This document shows, one piece after another, positions 16,112 to 24,898 of a DNA stretch of 39,073 nucleotides. Origin of the DNA: Alphaproteobacteria bacterium (GTDB lineage Bacteria; Pseudomonadota; Alphaproteobacteria; MPNO01; UBA2964). The notes under the pieces are model-generated. The model was given only the letters and a program-made list of their open reading frames with translations, had not been told where the DNA came from and ran no database searches. Every line of letters starts with the position of its first letter. Positions within the stretch are counted from its first letter, which is position 1. The position numbers were made by a program, and so were the translations under genes. Location: positions 1 through 39,073 of the forward strand of contig WHUE01000037.1 of the NCBI GenBank assembly GCA_009377375.1, written 5' to 3'.

Positions 16112-16960
16112 ATGACGAACCAGCGGACCGACGCCCCCACGGGCGGGCACCGCGCGCGGCTGCGCGCGCTGGTGGAAAGCGAGCGTTTCCGCCATTCGGT
16201 GCTCGTCCTGATCGGCGTCAACGCGCTGACGCTGGGGCTCGAGACCTCGGCCGCCACGATGGCGGTGGCCGGGCGGTTTCTGATGATGCTGGACACGGCG
16301 ATCCTGGCCGTCTTCGTCGCAGAGCTGGCGCTGCGCATCTACGCCCATGGCTGGCGGTTCTTCCGCGACCCCTGGGGCGTGTTCGATTTCGTCATCGTCG
16401 GCATCGCCCTGGTGCCGGCGAGCGAGGCGTTCTCGGCGCTCCGCGCGCTGCGCGTGCTGCGCGCGCTGCGCCTCGTGTCCGGCGTGCCGCGTCTGCGCCG
16501 GGTGGTGGAGGCGCTGCTGGGCGCGGTGCCGGGGATCGGCGCGATCGGCGGGCTGCTGACGCTGATCTTCTACGTGTTTGCGGTGATTGCGACCAACCTG
16601 TTCGGCGGGGCCTTCCCGGCCTGGTTCGGCTCGATCGGGGAATCGATGTACTCGCTGTTCCAGATCATGACGCTGGAAAGCTGGTCGATGGGCATCGTCC
16701 GCCCGGTGATGGAGGTCTTCCCCTACGCCTGGGCGTTCTTCGTGCCCTTCATCATCGTGTCCAGTTTCACGGTGCTGAACCTCTTCATCGCCATCATCGT
16801 CGACTCGATGCAGACCCTCCACCGGGCAGAGGAAGAGGAAACCCGGGACACGGTTGCCCGTGTCATGCATGCCGAGGCCGGCGAGGTGGAAGGCGAGATT
16901 GCGGCGCTGCGCCGCGAGATCCGGGCGCTGCACAAGCTGGTCGCGGAAAAGCTCCGTTAG
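16112..16960 (+). CDS. Bacterial voltage-gated sodium channel (NaChBac/NavAb type)
   Basis: A 282-residue single-domain channel. Helices S1-S4 form the voltage sensor: S1 about 28-46, S2 about 56-78, S3 about 90-104, and S4 with gating arginines every third residue at 111, 114, 117 and 120. The pore follows: S5 about 146-166, then the selectivity filter TLESWSM at 187-193 and S6 about 208-232. The filter, and the run IVRPVMEV after it, closely match NavAb. The C-terminus (about 236-282) is a charged neck followed by a predicted coiled coil that assembles tetramers. It should conduct Na+ inward on depolarisation. The ATG at 16112 is the likely start, since upstream codons lack family character. 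The stop codon overlaps that of pssA on the other strand. Confidence 0.95.
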   Translation: MTNQRTDAPTGGHRARLRALVESERFRHSVLVLIGVNALTLGLETSAATMAVAGRFLMMLDTAILAVFVAELALRIYAHGWRFFRDPWGVFDFVIVGIALVPASEAFSALRALRVLRALRLVSGVPRLRRVVEALLGAVPGIGAIGGLLTLIFYVFAVIATNLFGGAFPAWFGSIGESMYSLFQIMTLESWSMGIVRPVMEVFPYAWAFFVPFIIVSSFTVLNLFIAIIVDSMQTLHRAEEEETRDTVARVMHAEAGEVEGEIAALRREIRALHKLVAEKLR

Positions 16961-17796
16961 GTCGGTTCTTCCGGCGGGATTTCGTCCTCGTCCGGCGGCG
17001 ACGGGGCTGCGGCTTCCTCGTTCTGCCGGCGGCGGAAGCTGCGCACGCTGAACGGGATGGTGGTTCCGTAGACGATGATCAGGCCGGACAGCCCGATCCA
17101 CGGCTCGGTGATGGCGATGGCGGCCAGGGCCGCGATCCCGGCCATCGCCGGGCGCACCATGCCCTGCGGCACGCGCAGCCGCTTGAAGGAATAGGTGGGG
17201 ATGCGGCTGATCATCAGCATGGCGACCAGCAGCGTCCACGGTCCGGTGAACAGCGGCGAATGCAGGAGGGCCCAGTCCACCTGCAAGCTGAGGATCAGCG
17301 GCAGCAGCACCAGCCCCGCCCCGGCCGGGGCGGGCACGCCGCTGAAGAAGCTGCCGGCCCAGGCGGGCAGGTCCGGATCGGCGGAGGCGACGTTGAAGCG
17401 CGCCAGGCGCAGCACGCAACAGACCGCGAAGATCAGCGCGATCACCCAGCCGATGCCGCCGGCGGAGCCCAGCGACCAGAGATAGACCAGCAGCACCGGG
17501 GCGACGCCGAACGCGATGGCGTCGACCAGCGAATCGAGCTGGCCGCCGAACTCGGTCGGCCCGCCCATCAGCCGCGCCATGCGCCCGTCCAGCGTGTCCA
17601 GCAGCGCGGCGGCGGCGATCAGCAGCACCCCCGCCTTCCAGTTGCCTTCCAGGCCGAAGCGCACGGCGGTGAGCCCGGCGCATAGTCCGAGCATGGTGAG
17701 CGCGTTGGGCAGCAGCCGGTTGATCGCGTCCCGCTGGATATGGGCGCGGCGCCGGGCGCGGCCCCGCCGGCGTCGGGGGTACGGGTCGAGAGCCAT
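16957..17796 (-). CDS. pssA: CDP-diacylglycerol-serine O-phosphatidyltransferase
   Basis: A 279-residue integral membrane enzyme that makes phosphatidylserine from CDP-diacylglycerol and L-serine. The CDP-alcohol phosphotransferase motif is complete: Asp67, Asp70, Gly71, Ala74, Arg75, Gly84, Asp88 and Asp92. About eight hydrophobic segments follow, and the C-terminus is an acidic tail rich in Glu and Pro. The basic N-terminus (RRRRGRARRR) is cytosolic. Its ATG overlaps the psd stop codon by one base (TGATG), so the pair is translationally coupled, as in many alphaproteobacteria. The product feeds Psd directly. The end is shared tail-to-tail with the sodium-channel gene. Confidence 0.95.
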   Translation of the reverse strand: MALDPYPRRRRGRARRRAHIQRDAINRLLPNALTMLGLCAGLTAVRFGLEGNWKAGVLLIAAAALLDTLDGRMARLMGGPTEFGGQLDSLVDAIAFGVAPVLLVYLWSLGSAGGIGWVIALIFAVCCVLRLARFNVASADPDLPAWAGSFFSGVPAPAGAGLVLLPLILSLQVDWALLHSPLFTGPWTLLVAMLMISRIPTYSFKRLRVPQGMVRPAMAGIAALAAIAITEPWIGLSGLIIVYGTTIPFSVRSFRRRQNEEAAAPSPPDEDEIPPEEPT

Positions 17797-18482
17797 CAGC
17801 GCGCCTCACCCATGCGGTCGAGCCGGTCCGAGTCGAGCCGGGCGAGCACCGTTTCGCCGGCCACGGCGCGCTGGCCCGGCACGACGAGAACCCGCGCGCC
17901 GGGCGGCAGATAGACGTCGACGCGGCTGCCGAAGCGGATCATGCCGAACCGCTCTCCCGCCCTCATCGACTGGCCCTCCAACGCCCAGGACAGGATGCGC
18001 CGAGCCACCAGCCCGGCGATCTGCACCACGGCCAGCTCCTTGCCGTCCGGCGTGCGGATGCGGAGCGCGCGGCGCTCGTTGTCGATGCTCGCCTTGTCGA
18101 ACGAGGCGTTGACGAACTTGCCCGGCCGGTAGGCGCTGGCCACGATCTCGGCATCCAGCGGCATGCGGTTCACGTGGCAGTCGAACACGTTCATGAACAC
18201 GCTGACGCGCTTCAGCGGCGTCTCCGCCATGCCGAGCTCGGACGGCGGCGGGGCTTCGGTCACCTGCTGTATCACCCCGTCGGCGGGGCTGATCACCAGC
18301 CCGCCGTCCAGCGGGGTGATGCGGTCGGGATCGCGGAAGAAGCAGGTGCACCAGACGGTGAGCGCGACGCCAAGCCAGCCCAGCGGCTGGGCGATGGCGA
18401 ACAGCAGCAGCGTGACCACTGCGAAGATCGCGATGAACGGCAGCCCTTCGTTGCGGATCTTTATGTTGAGCGGCGCCTGCAC
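17796..18482 (-). CDS. psd: Phosphatidylserine decarboxylase proenzyme (short form)
   Basis: A 228-residue decarboxylase that turns phosphatidylserine into phosphatidylethanolamine at the inner membrane. It is of the short, archaeal-type family. Hydrophobic N-terminal segments (about 14-47) anchor it, then FFRDPDR and PADGV mark the domain, and the self-cleavage site is Gly185-Ser186 in IRFGSRVD. The new N-terminal Ser becomes the pyruvoyl cofactor. The start is GTG with GAGAGG about 6 bases upstream. It is coupled to pssA downstream and lies 51 bases after the SAM-hydrolase gene on the same strand. Confidence 0.95.
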   Translation of the reverse strand: MQAPLNIKIRNEGLPFIAIFAVVTLLLFAIAQPLGWLGVALTVWCTCFFRDPDRITPLDGGLVISPADGVIQQVTEAPPPSELGMAETPLKRVSVFMNVFDCHVNRMPLDAEIVASAYRPGKFVNASFDKASIDNERRALRIRTPDGKELAVVQIAGLVARRILSWALEGQSMRAGERFGMIRFGSRVDVYLPPGARVLVVPGQRAVAGETVLARLDSDRLDRMGEAR

Positions 18483-18533
18483 TGTGATCCTCTCGTTATG
18501 AAACCCAATTGAATCAATATTTTACCGCGAAAT

Positions 18534-19262
18534 TCAGGGGATGGATATGGTGATCGTGCTGCTGACGGCAAGCCTGAGCCCGTCCGCCCGGCCCCGGTTG
18601 ACGGCGATCTCGACCAGACCGTTCGCGTTCTCGTACCAGAATGCTTCCCCGGGTTCGACGTCGCCGAACACCCGGCCCGGCGCGATCCGCCGCCCCGCCG
18701 CGTGCAGCACGGCGTCGGCGGGAAGGGTGGCGGCGCGCCGCCCGGTCATGGCGTTGCCGTAGGCGTCGATATAGATCACGCGGTCCAGGTCGTCCGGCCA
18801 GTCCGGACGGCGGTGCAGGGAACCGTCCAAAGGTGCCGCGGGCACGGCCTCGCCGATCTCGATCATCGCCGCGACCGGGGCGAACAGGTCGCGGCCGTGG
18901 AAGCTCGAGCTGAGGCGCGGCGGCGTCCAGTCGATGCGCGTCGCCGCCGTACGCGTGGCCCGCCGGGACACGATCTCGAACAGGCCGTTGCCGGGTCCGA
19001 CGAAACGCTGCCCGTCCGCCTCGACGATCACCGGCGGCCGGTCGCCGCCGACGCCGGGATCGACCACGGCGAGAAACACCGCGTCGGCGGGAAAGTCGGG
19101 CGCGAGCGCCGCCAGCAGATAGGAGGAGGATTGCGCATCGAAGGCCGGCGCGTCCGCGAGCAGTTCGATCACCTGCGCGCCGGGCGCGCGGGCGGCGATG
19201 GCGGCCCGCATCTGGCCGACATAGGGGCCGGCCGCGCCGAAATCGGTGAACAGCACGATCAT
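18534..19262 (-). CDS. SAM hydroxide adenosyltransferase (DUF62, SAM-dependent hydrolase)
   Basis: A 242-residue enzyme of the DUF62 family, related to the SAM-dependent fluorinase and chlorinase. Most members use water or hydroxide to split S-adenosylmethionine into adenosine and methionine. Visible markers are the opening LFTDFG with conserved Asp7, VVDPGVGG, FVGPGNGL and the later IYIDAYGNAMT strand. The Arg-Asp-His type triad of hydroxide-using members is compatible with RDLFAPVAA. No long halogenase-specific insertion is seen, so hydroxide is the likely nucleophile. The gene sits between a small conserved gene and psd, all leftward. Its in-cell role is not firmly established. Confidence 0.9.
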   Translation of the reverse strand: MIVLFTDFGAAGPYVGQMRAAIAARAPGAQVIELLADAPAFDAQSSSYLLAALAPDFPADAVFLAVVDPGVGGDRPPVIVEADGQRFVGPGNGLFEIVSRRATRTAATRIDWTPPRLSSSFHGRDLFAPVAAMIEIGEAVPAAPLDGSLHRRPDWPDDLDRVIYIDAYGNAMTGRRAATLPADAVLHAAGRRIAPGRVFGDVEPGEAFWYENANGLVEIAVNRGRADGLRLAVSSTITISIP

Positions 19263-19319
19263 GCGCGCGACTATGACGCGGCGCGCCGGGCTTGTTAAGG
19301 GCCGGGGAGGGGCCGGCGA

Positions 19320-19571
19320 TCAGGCGTCGTAGGGACGCACCTGGGCGATGGCGGCCTTGTTGAGGAGCAGGATGGTGTCGTCCTCGTCGACGAACGGGAT
19401 GAACTGCGCCGGGCCGTTGAGCAGGTCCTGGATGCGCATCGTGGCCTCGACGAAGACATAGCCCATCATCCGGGTCCCGTCGGTCATGGTCACCTGCGCG
19501 TATTCGCGCACCTTCGGCACCTTGGGAAAGGCCTGCGGCGGCTCGGACCAGAATTTTCCGGAATGCTTCAT
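19320..19571 (-). CDS. Small conserved protein of unknown function
   Basis: An 83-residue protein with no signal peptide or membrane helix. It is rich in short beta strands: REYAQVTMTDGTRMMGYVF, a middle MRIQDLLNG, then QFIPFVDEDDTILLLNKAAIAQV. The pattern of strand, turn and hydrophobic strand resembles small Sm-like or DUF6812-type proteins, but I do not recognise a function. The start ATG lies in the gap that also serves ribF on the other strand. An open frame runs on upstream for over a thousand codons opposite ribF and ileS, but that is a high-GC antisense shadow. It probably shares the leftward transcript with the SAM hydrolase gene 57 bases on. Confidence 0.72.
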   Translation of the reverse strand: MKHSGKFWSEPPQAFPKVPKVREYAQVTMTDGTRMMGYVFVEATMRIQDLLNGPAQFIPFVDEDDTILLLNKAAIAQVRPYDA

Positions 19572-19688
19572 CGTGGCGGCTGCGCATGTGAGCGGGACGG
19601 GGCCCCGGATGCCCCATTCTGGCCCGCCGGCGGTTAAGGCCGCGTTAAGCAGGGGGGGCCGGGTCCGTCCGCGCCCCGGTGGAAGGGT

Positions 19689-19717
19689 TTGACTTGGCCT
19701 GCGGCGCTGGGTACGAA
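19689..19717 (+). promoter_or_regulatory. Candidate promoter of ribF
   Basis: TTGACT (19689-19694), an exact 17-base spacer and TACGAA (19712-19717) form a plausible -35/-10 pair. The expected start of transcription falls only a few bases before the ribF ATG at 19728, which has no ribosome-binding site, so the message may be nearly leaderless. The -10 match is poor. Confidence 0.3.
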
Positions 19718-19727
19718 CACCGCCACC

Positions 19728-20711
19728 ATGCTGATCGTGCAGGACATTCAGAACGTACCGGCGGCGGCGCGCGGCGGCGCCCTGGCCATCGGCAATTTCG
19801 ACGGCGTCCATCTCGGCCACCAGTCCGTGATCGGCGAGGCGCGGCTGCTCGCCCGCGCGATGGACGCCCCCTCCGCGGTGCTGACCTTCGATCCGCATCC
19901 GCGGCGCTTCTTCCGCCCGGACGACCGGCTGTTCGAGCTGACCCCGGCGGCGGCCAAGCAGCGCCAGATCGCGGCGCTGGGGGTGGACGCCCTGTTCCTG
20001 CTGCGCTTCGACGCGAACTTCGCCGCCATCCCGGCGGAGGAGTTCGTCGCCCGGATCGTGCTCGGGGCGCTGGGCGCGCGGCATATCGTGGTCGGCTACG
20101 ATTTCGTGTTCGGCAAGGGCCGCGCCGGCGACGCGGACCTGCTGCGCCGGATGGGGGCGGAGGCCGGCGTCGGCGTGACCGTGGTGGACGCGGTGCGCAG
20201 CGGCGGCGGCGAAATCTATTCCTCCACCACCATCCGCGGCGCCCTGCGCGAGGGCCGGGTGCGCGACGCGGCGAGGCTGCTGGGCCGGATGTGGGAGATC
20301 GAGGGCGAGGTGCTGCACGGCGACGAGCGCGGCCGCCGGATCGGCTTTCCCACCGCGAACGTCGACCCCGGCCAGTACGTCCAGCCGGCCTTCGGCGTCT
20401 ATGCCGTCCGGGTCGGCATCCCGGCGGGGAAGGGCGGCGAGGTCGAATGGCACCCGGGCGTGGTCAATATCGGCCGCCGTCCCACCTTCAAGGACGGGGA
20501 TGCGGGGATCGCGGTGGAAGCGCATGTTTTCGACTATGCCGGGGACCTCTATGGCAGGATGCTGCGCATCGCGCTGGTGGATTTCATCCGCCCGGAGCGG
20601 AAATTCGACGGGCTGGACGCGATCCGCGCCCAGATTTCGGAAGATTGCGTGACGGCGCGGGCGATGCTGGACGGCGCGCCGCCCGCCGCCGCGGCCGGGA
20701 AGGCGGGTTGA
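19728..20711 (+). CDS. ribF: Bifunctional riboflavin kinase / FAD synthetase
   Basis: A 327-residue enzyme that phosphorylates riboflavin to FMN and then adenylates it to FAD. The N-terminal nucleotidyltransferase domain has the GNFDGVHLGH motif at 22-31, FDPHP and the STTIRGAL segment. The C-terminal flavokinase domain has GFPTAN at 207-212 and the NIGRRPTF segment. The ATG at 19728 fits the family better than the upstream TTG at 19689, which lies in the candidate promoter. No Shine-Dalgarno sequence is seen. ileS follows 6 bases after the stop. The order ribF-ileS-lspA is common in proteobacteria. Confidence 0.96.
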   Translation: MLIVQDIQNVPAAARGGALAIGNFDGVHLGHQSVIGEARLLARAMDAPSAVLTFDPHPRRFFRPDDRLFELTPAAAKQRQIAALGVDALFLLRFDANFAAIPAEEFVARIVLGALGARHIVVGYDFVFGKGRAGDADLLRRMGAEAGVGVTVVDAVRSGGGEIYSSTTIRGALREGRVRDAARLLGRMWEIEGEVLHGDERGRRIGFPTANVDPGQYVQPAFGVYAVRVGIPAGKGGEVEWHPGVVNIGRRPTFKDGDAGIAVEAHVFDYAGDLYGRMLRIALVDFIRPERKFDGLDAIRAQISEDCVTARAMLDGAPPAAAAGKAG

Positions 20712-20717
20712 GCTGAG

Positions 20718-23621
20718 ATGACGACGGATTACAAGCCCACGGTCTTCCTGCCGAAGACCGACTTCCCGATGCGGGGCTCGTTGCCCGAGCGCGAGCCCGA
20801 GATCCTGGCCCGCTGGCAGGCGCAGGACCTCTATGCCCGCCAGCGCGCGGCGGCGAAGGGGCGGGAGAAGTTCATCCTGCATGACGGCCCGCCCTACGCG
20901 AACGGCAACCTGCATATCGGCCACGCGTTGAACAAGATCCTGAAGGACGTCATCAACCGCTCGCAGCAGATGCTGGGCAAGGACGCCAACTACGTGCCCG
21001 GCTGGGACTGCCACGGCCTGCCCATCGAATGGAAGATCGAGGAGCAGTACCGCGCGAAGGGGAAGGACAAGGACCAGGTGCCGGTGGTCGAGTTCCGCAA
21101 GGAATGCCGCGACTTCGCCGCCCACTGGGTCGGCGTGCAGTCGGAGGAATTCCAGCGCCTCGGCGTCATCGGCGACTGGCAGCGCCCCTATACGACGATG
21201 ACCTTCCCGGCGGAGGCGCAGATCGCCGCGGAGCTGCTGAAATTCGCCGCCTCCGGCCAGCTCTATCGCGGCTCCAAGCCGGTGATGTGGTCCGTGGTGG
21301 AAAAGACCGCGCTGGCCGAGGCGGAGGTCGAGTACCACGACCACGAGTCGGACCAGGTGTGGGTGAAGTTTCCGGTCGCGGGGGGCGCGGCGGCGGGGTA
21401 TCCCGACGGCGCGGCGGTCGTCATCTGGACGACCACGCCGTGGACGATCCCCGGCAACCGGGCGATCTCCTATTCCTCGCGGATCGCCTACGGCCTTTAT
21501 GAAGTGACCGAGGCGGCGGAAGACAACTGGACGAAAATCGGTGAAAAGCTGGTTCTCGCCGACGCGCTGGCCGCCTCCGTGTTCAAGGAGGCGCGGGTGG
21601 CTGCCTACAGCCGGCTGCGCGACGTGCCGGCGGGCGATCTCGTGCAATTGCTCTGCGCCCATCCGCTGCGCGGTCTCGCCGGCGGCTACGCCTTCCACGT
21701 GCCGCTGCTCGACGGCGAGCACGTCACGGAGGACACCGGTACCGGCTTCGTCCATACCGCGCCGAGCCATGGCCGCGACGACTTCGATGTCTGGGTGGAG
21801 AACCAGGCGGCGCTGGCGTCCCGCGGGATCGAGACGCGCATCCCCTACACCGTGGATGCCGACAGCGCCTTTACCGACGAGGCGCCCGGCTTCACCGGCA
21901 AGCGCGTGTTCAACGACAAGGGCGACAAGGGCGACGCCAACGAGGCGGTCATTGCCGCGCTGCGCGAGGCCGGCGCGCTGGCGGCGCGCGGGCGCCTCAA
22001 GCATCAGTATCCGCATTCCTGGCGCTCGAAGAAGCCGCTGATCTTCCGCAACACGCCGCAATGGTTCATCGCCATGGGCGACGACAGGGGCGCGGACGGG
22101 CTGCGTGCCACCGCGCTCAGGGCCATTGACGACACCGAGTTCTTCCCGTCGGGCGGCCGCAACCGGCTGCGCGGCATGATCGAGACGCGGCCCGACTGGG
22201 TGATCTCGCGCCAGCGCGCCTGGGGCGTGCCGATCTGCGTGTTCGTGCGCAGGTCCGATGGCGCGCTGTTGCAGGACGAGACGGTGAACGCCCGCATCGT
22301 CGAGGCGTTCCGGGCGGAGGGCGCCGATTGCTGGTTCTCCTCCGACGCATCGCGCTTCCTCGGCAACGACTACAGCCCGGAGGATTACGAGCAGGTGCTC
22401 GACATCCTCGACGTCTGGTTCGATTCCGGCTCCACCCACGCCTTCGTGCTGGAGGCGCGCGACGACCTGCAATGGCCGGCGACGCTCTATCTCGAAGGCT
22501 CCGACCAGCATCGCGGCTGGTTCCATTCCTCGCTGCTGGAGAGCTGCGGCACGCGTGGCCGCGCGCCTTACGAGGCGGTCCTCACCCATGGCTTCGTGAT
22601 GGCGGAGGAGGGGGTGAAGATGTCGAAATCGACCGGCAACGTCGTCGCTCCGCAGAAGGTCATCGAACAGTACGGCGCGGACATCCTGCGCATCTGGGTG
22701 GTGGCGTCCGACTATTCGGAGGATCTGCGCATCGGGCCGGAGATCCTGAAGCACCAGGCCGACGCCTACCGCCGGCTGCGCAACACGCTGCGCTACCTGC
22801 TCGGCAATCTCGACGGATTCGACGAGTCCGAGCGGCTGGCGCCGGAATCGATGCCGGAGCTGGAGCGGTTCGTCCTGCACCGGCTGGCGGAGCTGGACGC
22901 GACGGTGCGCCGCGCCTGCGCCGGGTACGACTTCCACACGCTCTTCACCCAGCTCCATAATTTCTGCGCGGTGGAGCTGTCCTCGTTCTATTTCGACGTG
23001 CGCAAGGACACGCTCTACTGCGACCGGCCGGACACGGTGGAGCGCCGGGCTGCCCGCACCGTGCTCGACGCGCTGTTCTCCTGCCTCACCGCTTGGCTCG
23101 CCCCGGTGATCTGCTTCACGGCCGAGGAAGCCTGGCAGACGCGCTTCCCCGACGCGGAGGACAGCGTGCATCTGCGGCTGTTCCCCGACGTGCCCGGGGG
23201 CTGGCGCGACGAGGCGCTGGCGACGAAGTGGCGCCGGGTGCGCCAGCTCCGCCGCGTCGTCACCGGCGCGCTGGAGAAGGCGCGCGCCGAGAAGGTCATC
23301 GGCGCGAGCCTGGAGGCCGCCCCGGTGATCTACGTGGACAGCCGGTGGGAAGACCTGCGGGAGTCGGTCGACTGGGCGGACGTCTGCATCACCTCCGACG
23401 TGACGTTTTCGGATTTCGCGGCGCACACGGCGCATGAAGGCGAGATTTTCTCGCTGCCGAACGAGGTCGCAGGCGTGGTCGTGGGGTTCGCCCGCGCCGG
23501 CGGCGACAAATGCGCGCGCTGCTGGAAGGTGCTGCCCGAGGTCGGGTCCGCCGCCGGGCACGAGCCGCTGTGCCGCCGCTGCGCCGATGCGGTCGAGCAT
23601 TTCGGGGCGGCGGCCGAATGA
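20718..23621 (+). CDS. ileS: Isoleucyl-tRNA synthetase
   Basis: A 967-residue class Ia aminoacyl-tRNA synthetase that charges tRNA-Ile. HIGH is at residues 66-69 inside [16 protein letters not shown], and KMSKS is at 634-638. The inserted editing domain, which hydrolyses Val-tRNA, lies between about 200 and 400 and contains the TWTTTPWT-like (IWTTTPWT) and [12 protein letters not shown] motifs. The C-terminus has the zinc finger with Cys932, Cys935, Cys952 and Cys955, typical of the bacterial type that is sensitive to mupirocin. GAGCTGAG is just before the ATG. The stop overlaps the lspA start in ATGA. Confidence 0.98.
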   Translation: MTTDYKPTVFLPKTDFPMRGSLPEREPEILARWQAQDLYARQRAAAKGREKFILHDGPPYANGNLHIGHALNKILKDVINRSQQMLGKDANYVPGWDCHGLPIEWKIEEQYRAKGKDKDQVPVVEFRKECRDFAAHWVGVQSEEFQRLGVIGDWQRPYTTMTFPAEAQIAAELLKFAASGQLYRGSKPVMWSVVEKTALAEAEVEYHDHESDQVWVKFPVAGGAAAGYPDGAAVVIWTTTPWTIPGNRAISYSSRIAYGLYEVTEAAEDNWTKIGEKLVLADALAASVFKEARVAAYSRLRDVPAGDLVQLLCAHPLRGLAGGYAFHVPLLDGEHVTEDTGTGFVHTAPSHGRDDFDVWVENQAALASRGIETRIPYTVDADSAFTDEAPGFTGKRVFNDKGDKGDANEAVIAALREAGALAARGRLKHQYPHSWRSKKPLIFRNTPQWFIAMGDDRGADGLRATALRAIDDTEFFPSGGRNRLRGMIETRPDWVISRQRAWGVPICVFVRRSDGALLQDETVNARIVEAFRAEGADCWFSSDASRFLGNDYSPEDYEQVLDILDVWFDSGSTHAFVLEARDDLQWPATLYLEGSDQHRGWFHSSLLESCGTRGRAPYEAVLTHGFVMAEEGVKMSKSTGNVVAPQKVIEQYGADILRIWVVASDYSEDLRIGPEILKHQADAYRRLRNTLRYLLGNLDGFDESERLAPESMPELERFVLHRLAELDATVRRACAGYDFHTLFTQLHNFCAVELSSFYFDVRKDTLYCDRPDTVERRAARTVLDALFSCLTAWLAPVICFTAEEAWQTRFPDAEDSVHLRLFPDVPGGWRDEALATKWRRVRQLRRVVTGALEKARAEKVIGASLEAAPVIYVDSRWEDLRESVDWADVCITSDVTFSDFAAHTAHEGEIFSLPNEVAGVVVGFARAGGDKCARCWKVLPEVGSAAGHEPLCRRCADAVEHFGAAAE

Positions 23622-24091
23622 CTCCCGCCCGGCTGGGCTGGCTCTGCGCCGTGCTGACGCTGGCCGCCGATCTCGTCTCCAAGTGGTGGATCCTCGCCGT
23701 GGTGATGAACCCGCCCCGGATCGTCGAGGTCGCGCCGTTCTTCAACCTCGTGCTGGTGAAGAACCGCGGCGTCAGCTTCGGCATGCTCGGCAGCGCGCCC
23801 GGGTGGATGCCGTGGGTTCTGACCGTTTTCGCCGTACTGATCGCGATCGCGCTGGCCGTCTGGCTGCGCCGCGCCGACGGACGGCTGCTGGGCTGTGCGC
23901 TGGGCGCGGTGATCGGCGGCGCGATCGGCAACGCCATCGACCGGGTGCGATTCGGCGCGGTGGTGGACTTTCTCGACTTTCACGCCTTCGGCTGGCACTG
24001 GCCGGCTTTCAACGTGGCCGATTCTGCGGTTGTCGTCGGCGTCGGGCTGCTGGTGCTGGATTCCTTGAAATCCGGGGCACGAAACCCTTAA
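23618..24091 (+). CDS. lspA: Prolipoprotein signal peptidase (signal peptidase II)
   Basis: A 157-residue inner-membrane aspartyl protease that cuts the signal peptide from diacylglyceryl-modified prolipoproteins. Four membrane helices are visible (about 6-26, 64-82, 90-106 and 134-149). The catalytic aspartates are Asp108 in NAIDR and Asp135 in FNVADS, and the conserved VKNRGVSFG segment lies in the first periplasmic loop. The start overlaps the ileS stop codon. A lipoprotein gene, itself a likely substrate, follows 55 bases later. Confidence 0.97.
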   Translation: MTPARLGWLCAVLTLAADLVSKWWILAVVMNPPRIVEVAPFFNLVLVKNRGVSFGMLGSAPGWMPWVLTVFAVLIAIALAVWLRRADGRLLGCALGAVIGGAIGNAIDRVRFGAVVDFLDFHAFGWHWPAFNVADSAVVVGVGLLVLDSLKSGARNP

Positions 24092-24146
24092 GATGCTGTG
24101 GATAACAAGCGCCGGGCCATCAGGCCGTCCGGCAGGGGAATAGCGG

Positions 24147-24743
24147 ATGAACGGAAACGGAACCAAGCGCGCGTTGCTCGCGGCCGGCGCGGCGCTCTGT
24201 CTCGTCGCCCTCGGCGGCTGCGAAGGCACCAAGAACGTGCTCGGCCTGAAGAAGCAGGCGCCGGACGAATTCGCCGTCGTCACCCGGGCGCCGCTGGAGC
24301 TGCCGCCCGATTTCGGGCTGCGTCCGCCGAAACCCGGTGCCGAGCGCCCGCAGGAAACCAGTCCGCGCGAACGCGCCCGGGAGATTCTGCTGGGCAAGCC
24401 CGGCGGGTCGGAGGCGGGCTCGCTGGAAGCCCAGGCTGTGGCGTCCGGCCGGTATTCGAAGGGCGAGGCCGCGCTGCTGTCGCGGGCGGGCGCGCTGGAT
24501 GCCAGCCCCGATATCCGTCAGAAGGTGAATCAGGAAGATGCCGCGCTTGCGGCCGCCGGCACCGGGTTCATGGACAAGGTGCTGTTCTGGCAGGAGAAGG
24601 AGCCGCACGGCCAGCTGGTCGACGCCGAGAAGGAGTCCCGCCGCCTGCGCGAGGCCTCGGCGCTGGGCGACGCGCCGAACAAGACCGAGATGCCGGTCAT
24701 CGAGCGTCGCGAGCGCGGCTGGCTCGAAGGCATCATCAACTAG
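24147..24743 (+). CDS. DUF3035 (BamF-like) outer-membrane lipoprotein
   Basis: A 198-residue lipoprotein with a signal peptide and the lipobox LGGC, the lipidated cysteine being Cys25. After it comes KQAPDEFAVVTRAPLELPPDF, the segment shared by DUF3035/BamF proteins and similar to the unstructured N-terminus of BamC. The rest is charged and mostly helical or disordered. In alphaproteobacteria BamF is a subunit of the beta-barrel assembly machinery that inserts outer-membrane proteins. AGGGGA precedes the ATG. The adjacent lspA gene processes such lipoproteins. The family call is good; membership of the Bam complex is known from relatives only. Confidence 0.85.
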   Translation: MNGNGTKRALLAAGAALCLVALGGCEGTKNVLGLKKQAPDEFAVVTRAPLELPPDFGLRPPKPGAERPQETSPRERAREILLGKPGGSEAGSLEAQAVASGRYSKGEAALLSRAGALDASPDIRQKVNQEDAALAAAGTGFMDKVLFWQEKEPHGQLVDAEKESRRLREASALGDAPNKTEMPVIERRERGWLEGIIN

Positions 24744-24761
24744 GCTTCCTGCCCCGGGACG

Positions 24762-24790
24762 GCCGGTCCGGCCCACGCGCCGGTCCGGCC
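24762..24790 (+). repeat. Two direct copies of a 12-base GC repeat
   Basis: GCCGGTCCGGCC occurs at 24762-24773 and again at 24779-24790, a 17-base period. The ends of each copy are self-complementary, so the region can form stems and could act as a terminator after the BamF-like gene. Confidence 0.4.
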
Positions 24791-24814
24791 GGCATCACCG
24801 CTTCTTGATCCCTT

Positions 24815-24831
24815 CGTCATTGCAAATGACG
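24815..24831. repeat. Perfect inverted repeat upstream of the M16 pair
   Basis: CGTCATT, three bases, AATGACG is a perfect 7-bp-arm palindrome 67 bases before the first M16 gene. It could be an operator or part of a dispersed palindromic element. No T-run follows. Confidence 0.4.
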
Positions 24832-24898
24832 GGGACCGGTCCATATTTGCGGGGCGGGGAGGGCTGACCCTTGGCCGTTGCGCGACGGAGGACGACCG

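Noticed and set aside
19572-23600. A very long open frame on the minus strand opposite ribF and ileS
   Set aside because: It is the high-GC antisense shadow of real genes: codons are mirror-image, the sequence is rich in His, Arg, Asp and Gly with no domain, and only its last 83 codons form a plausible protein.
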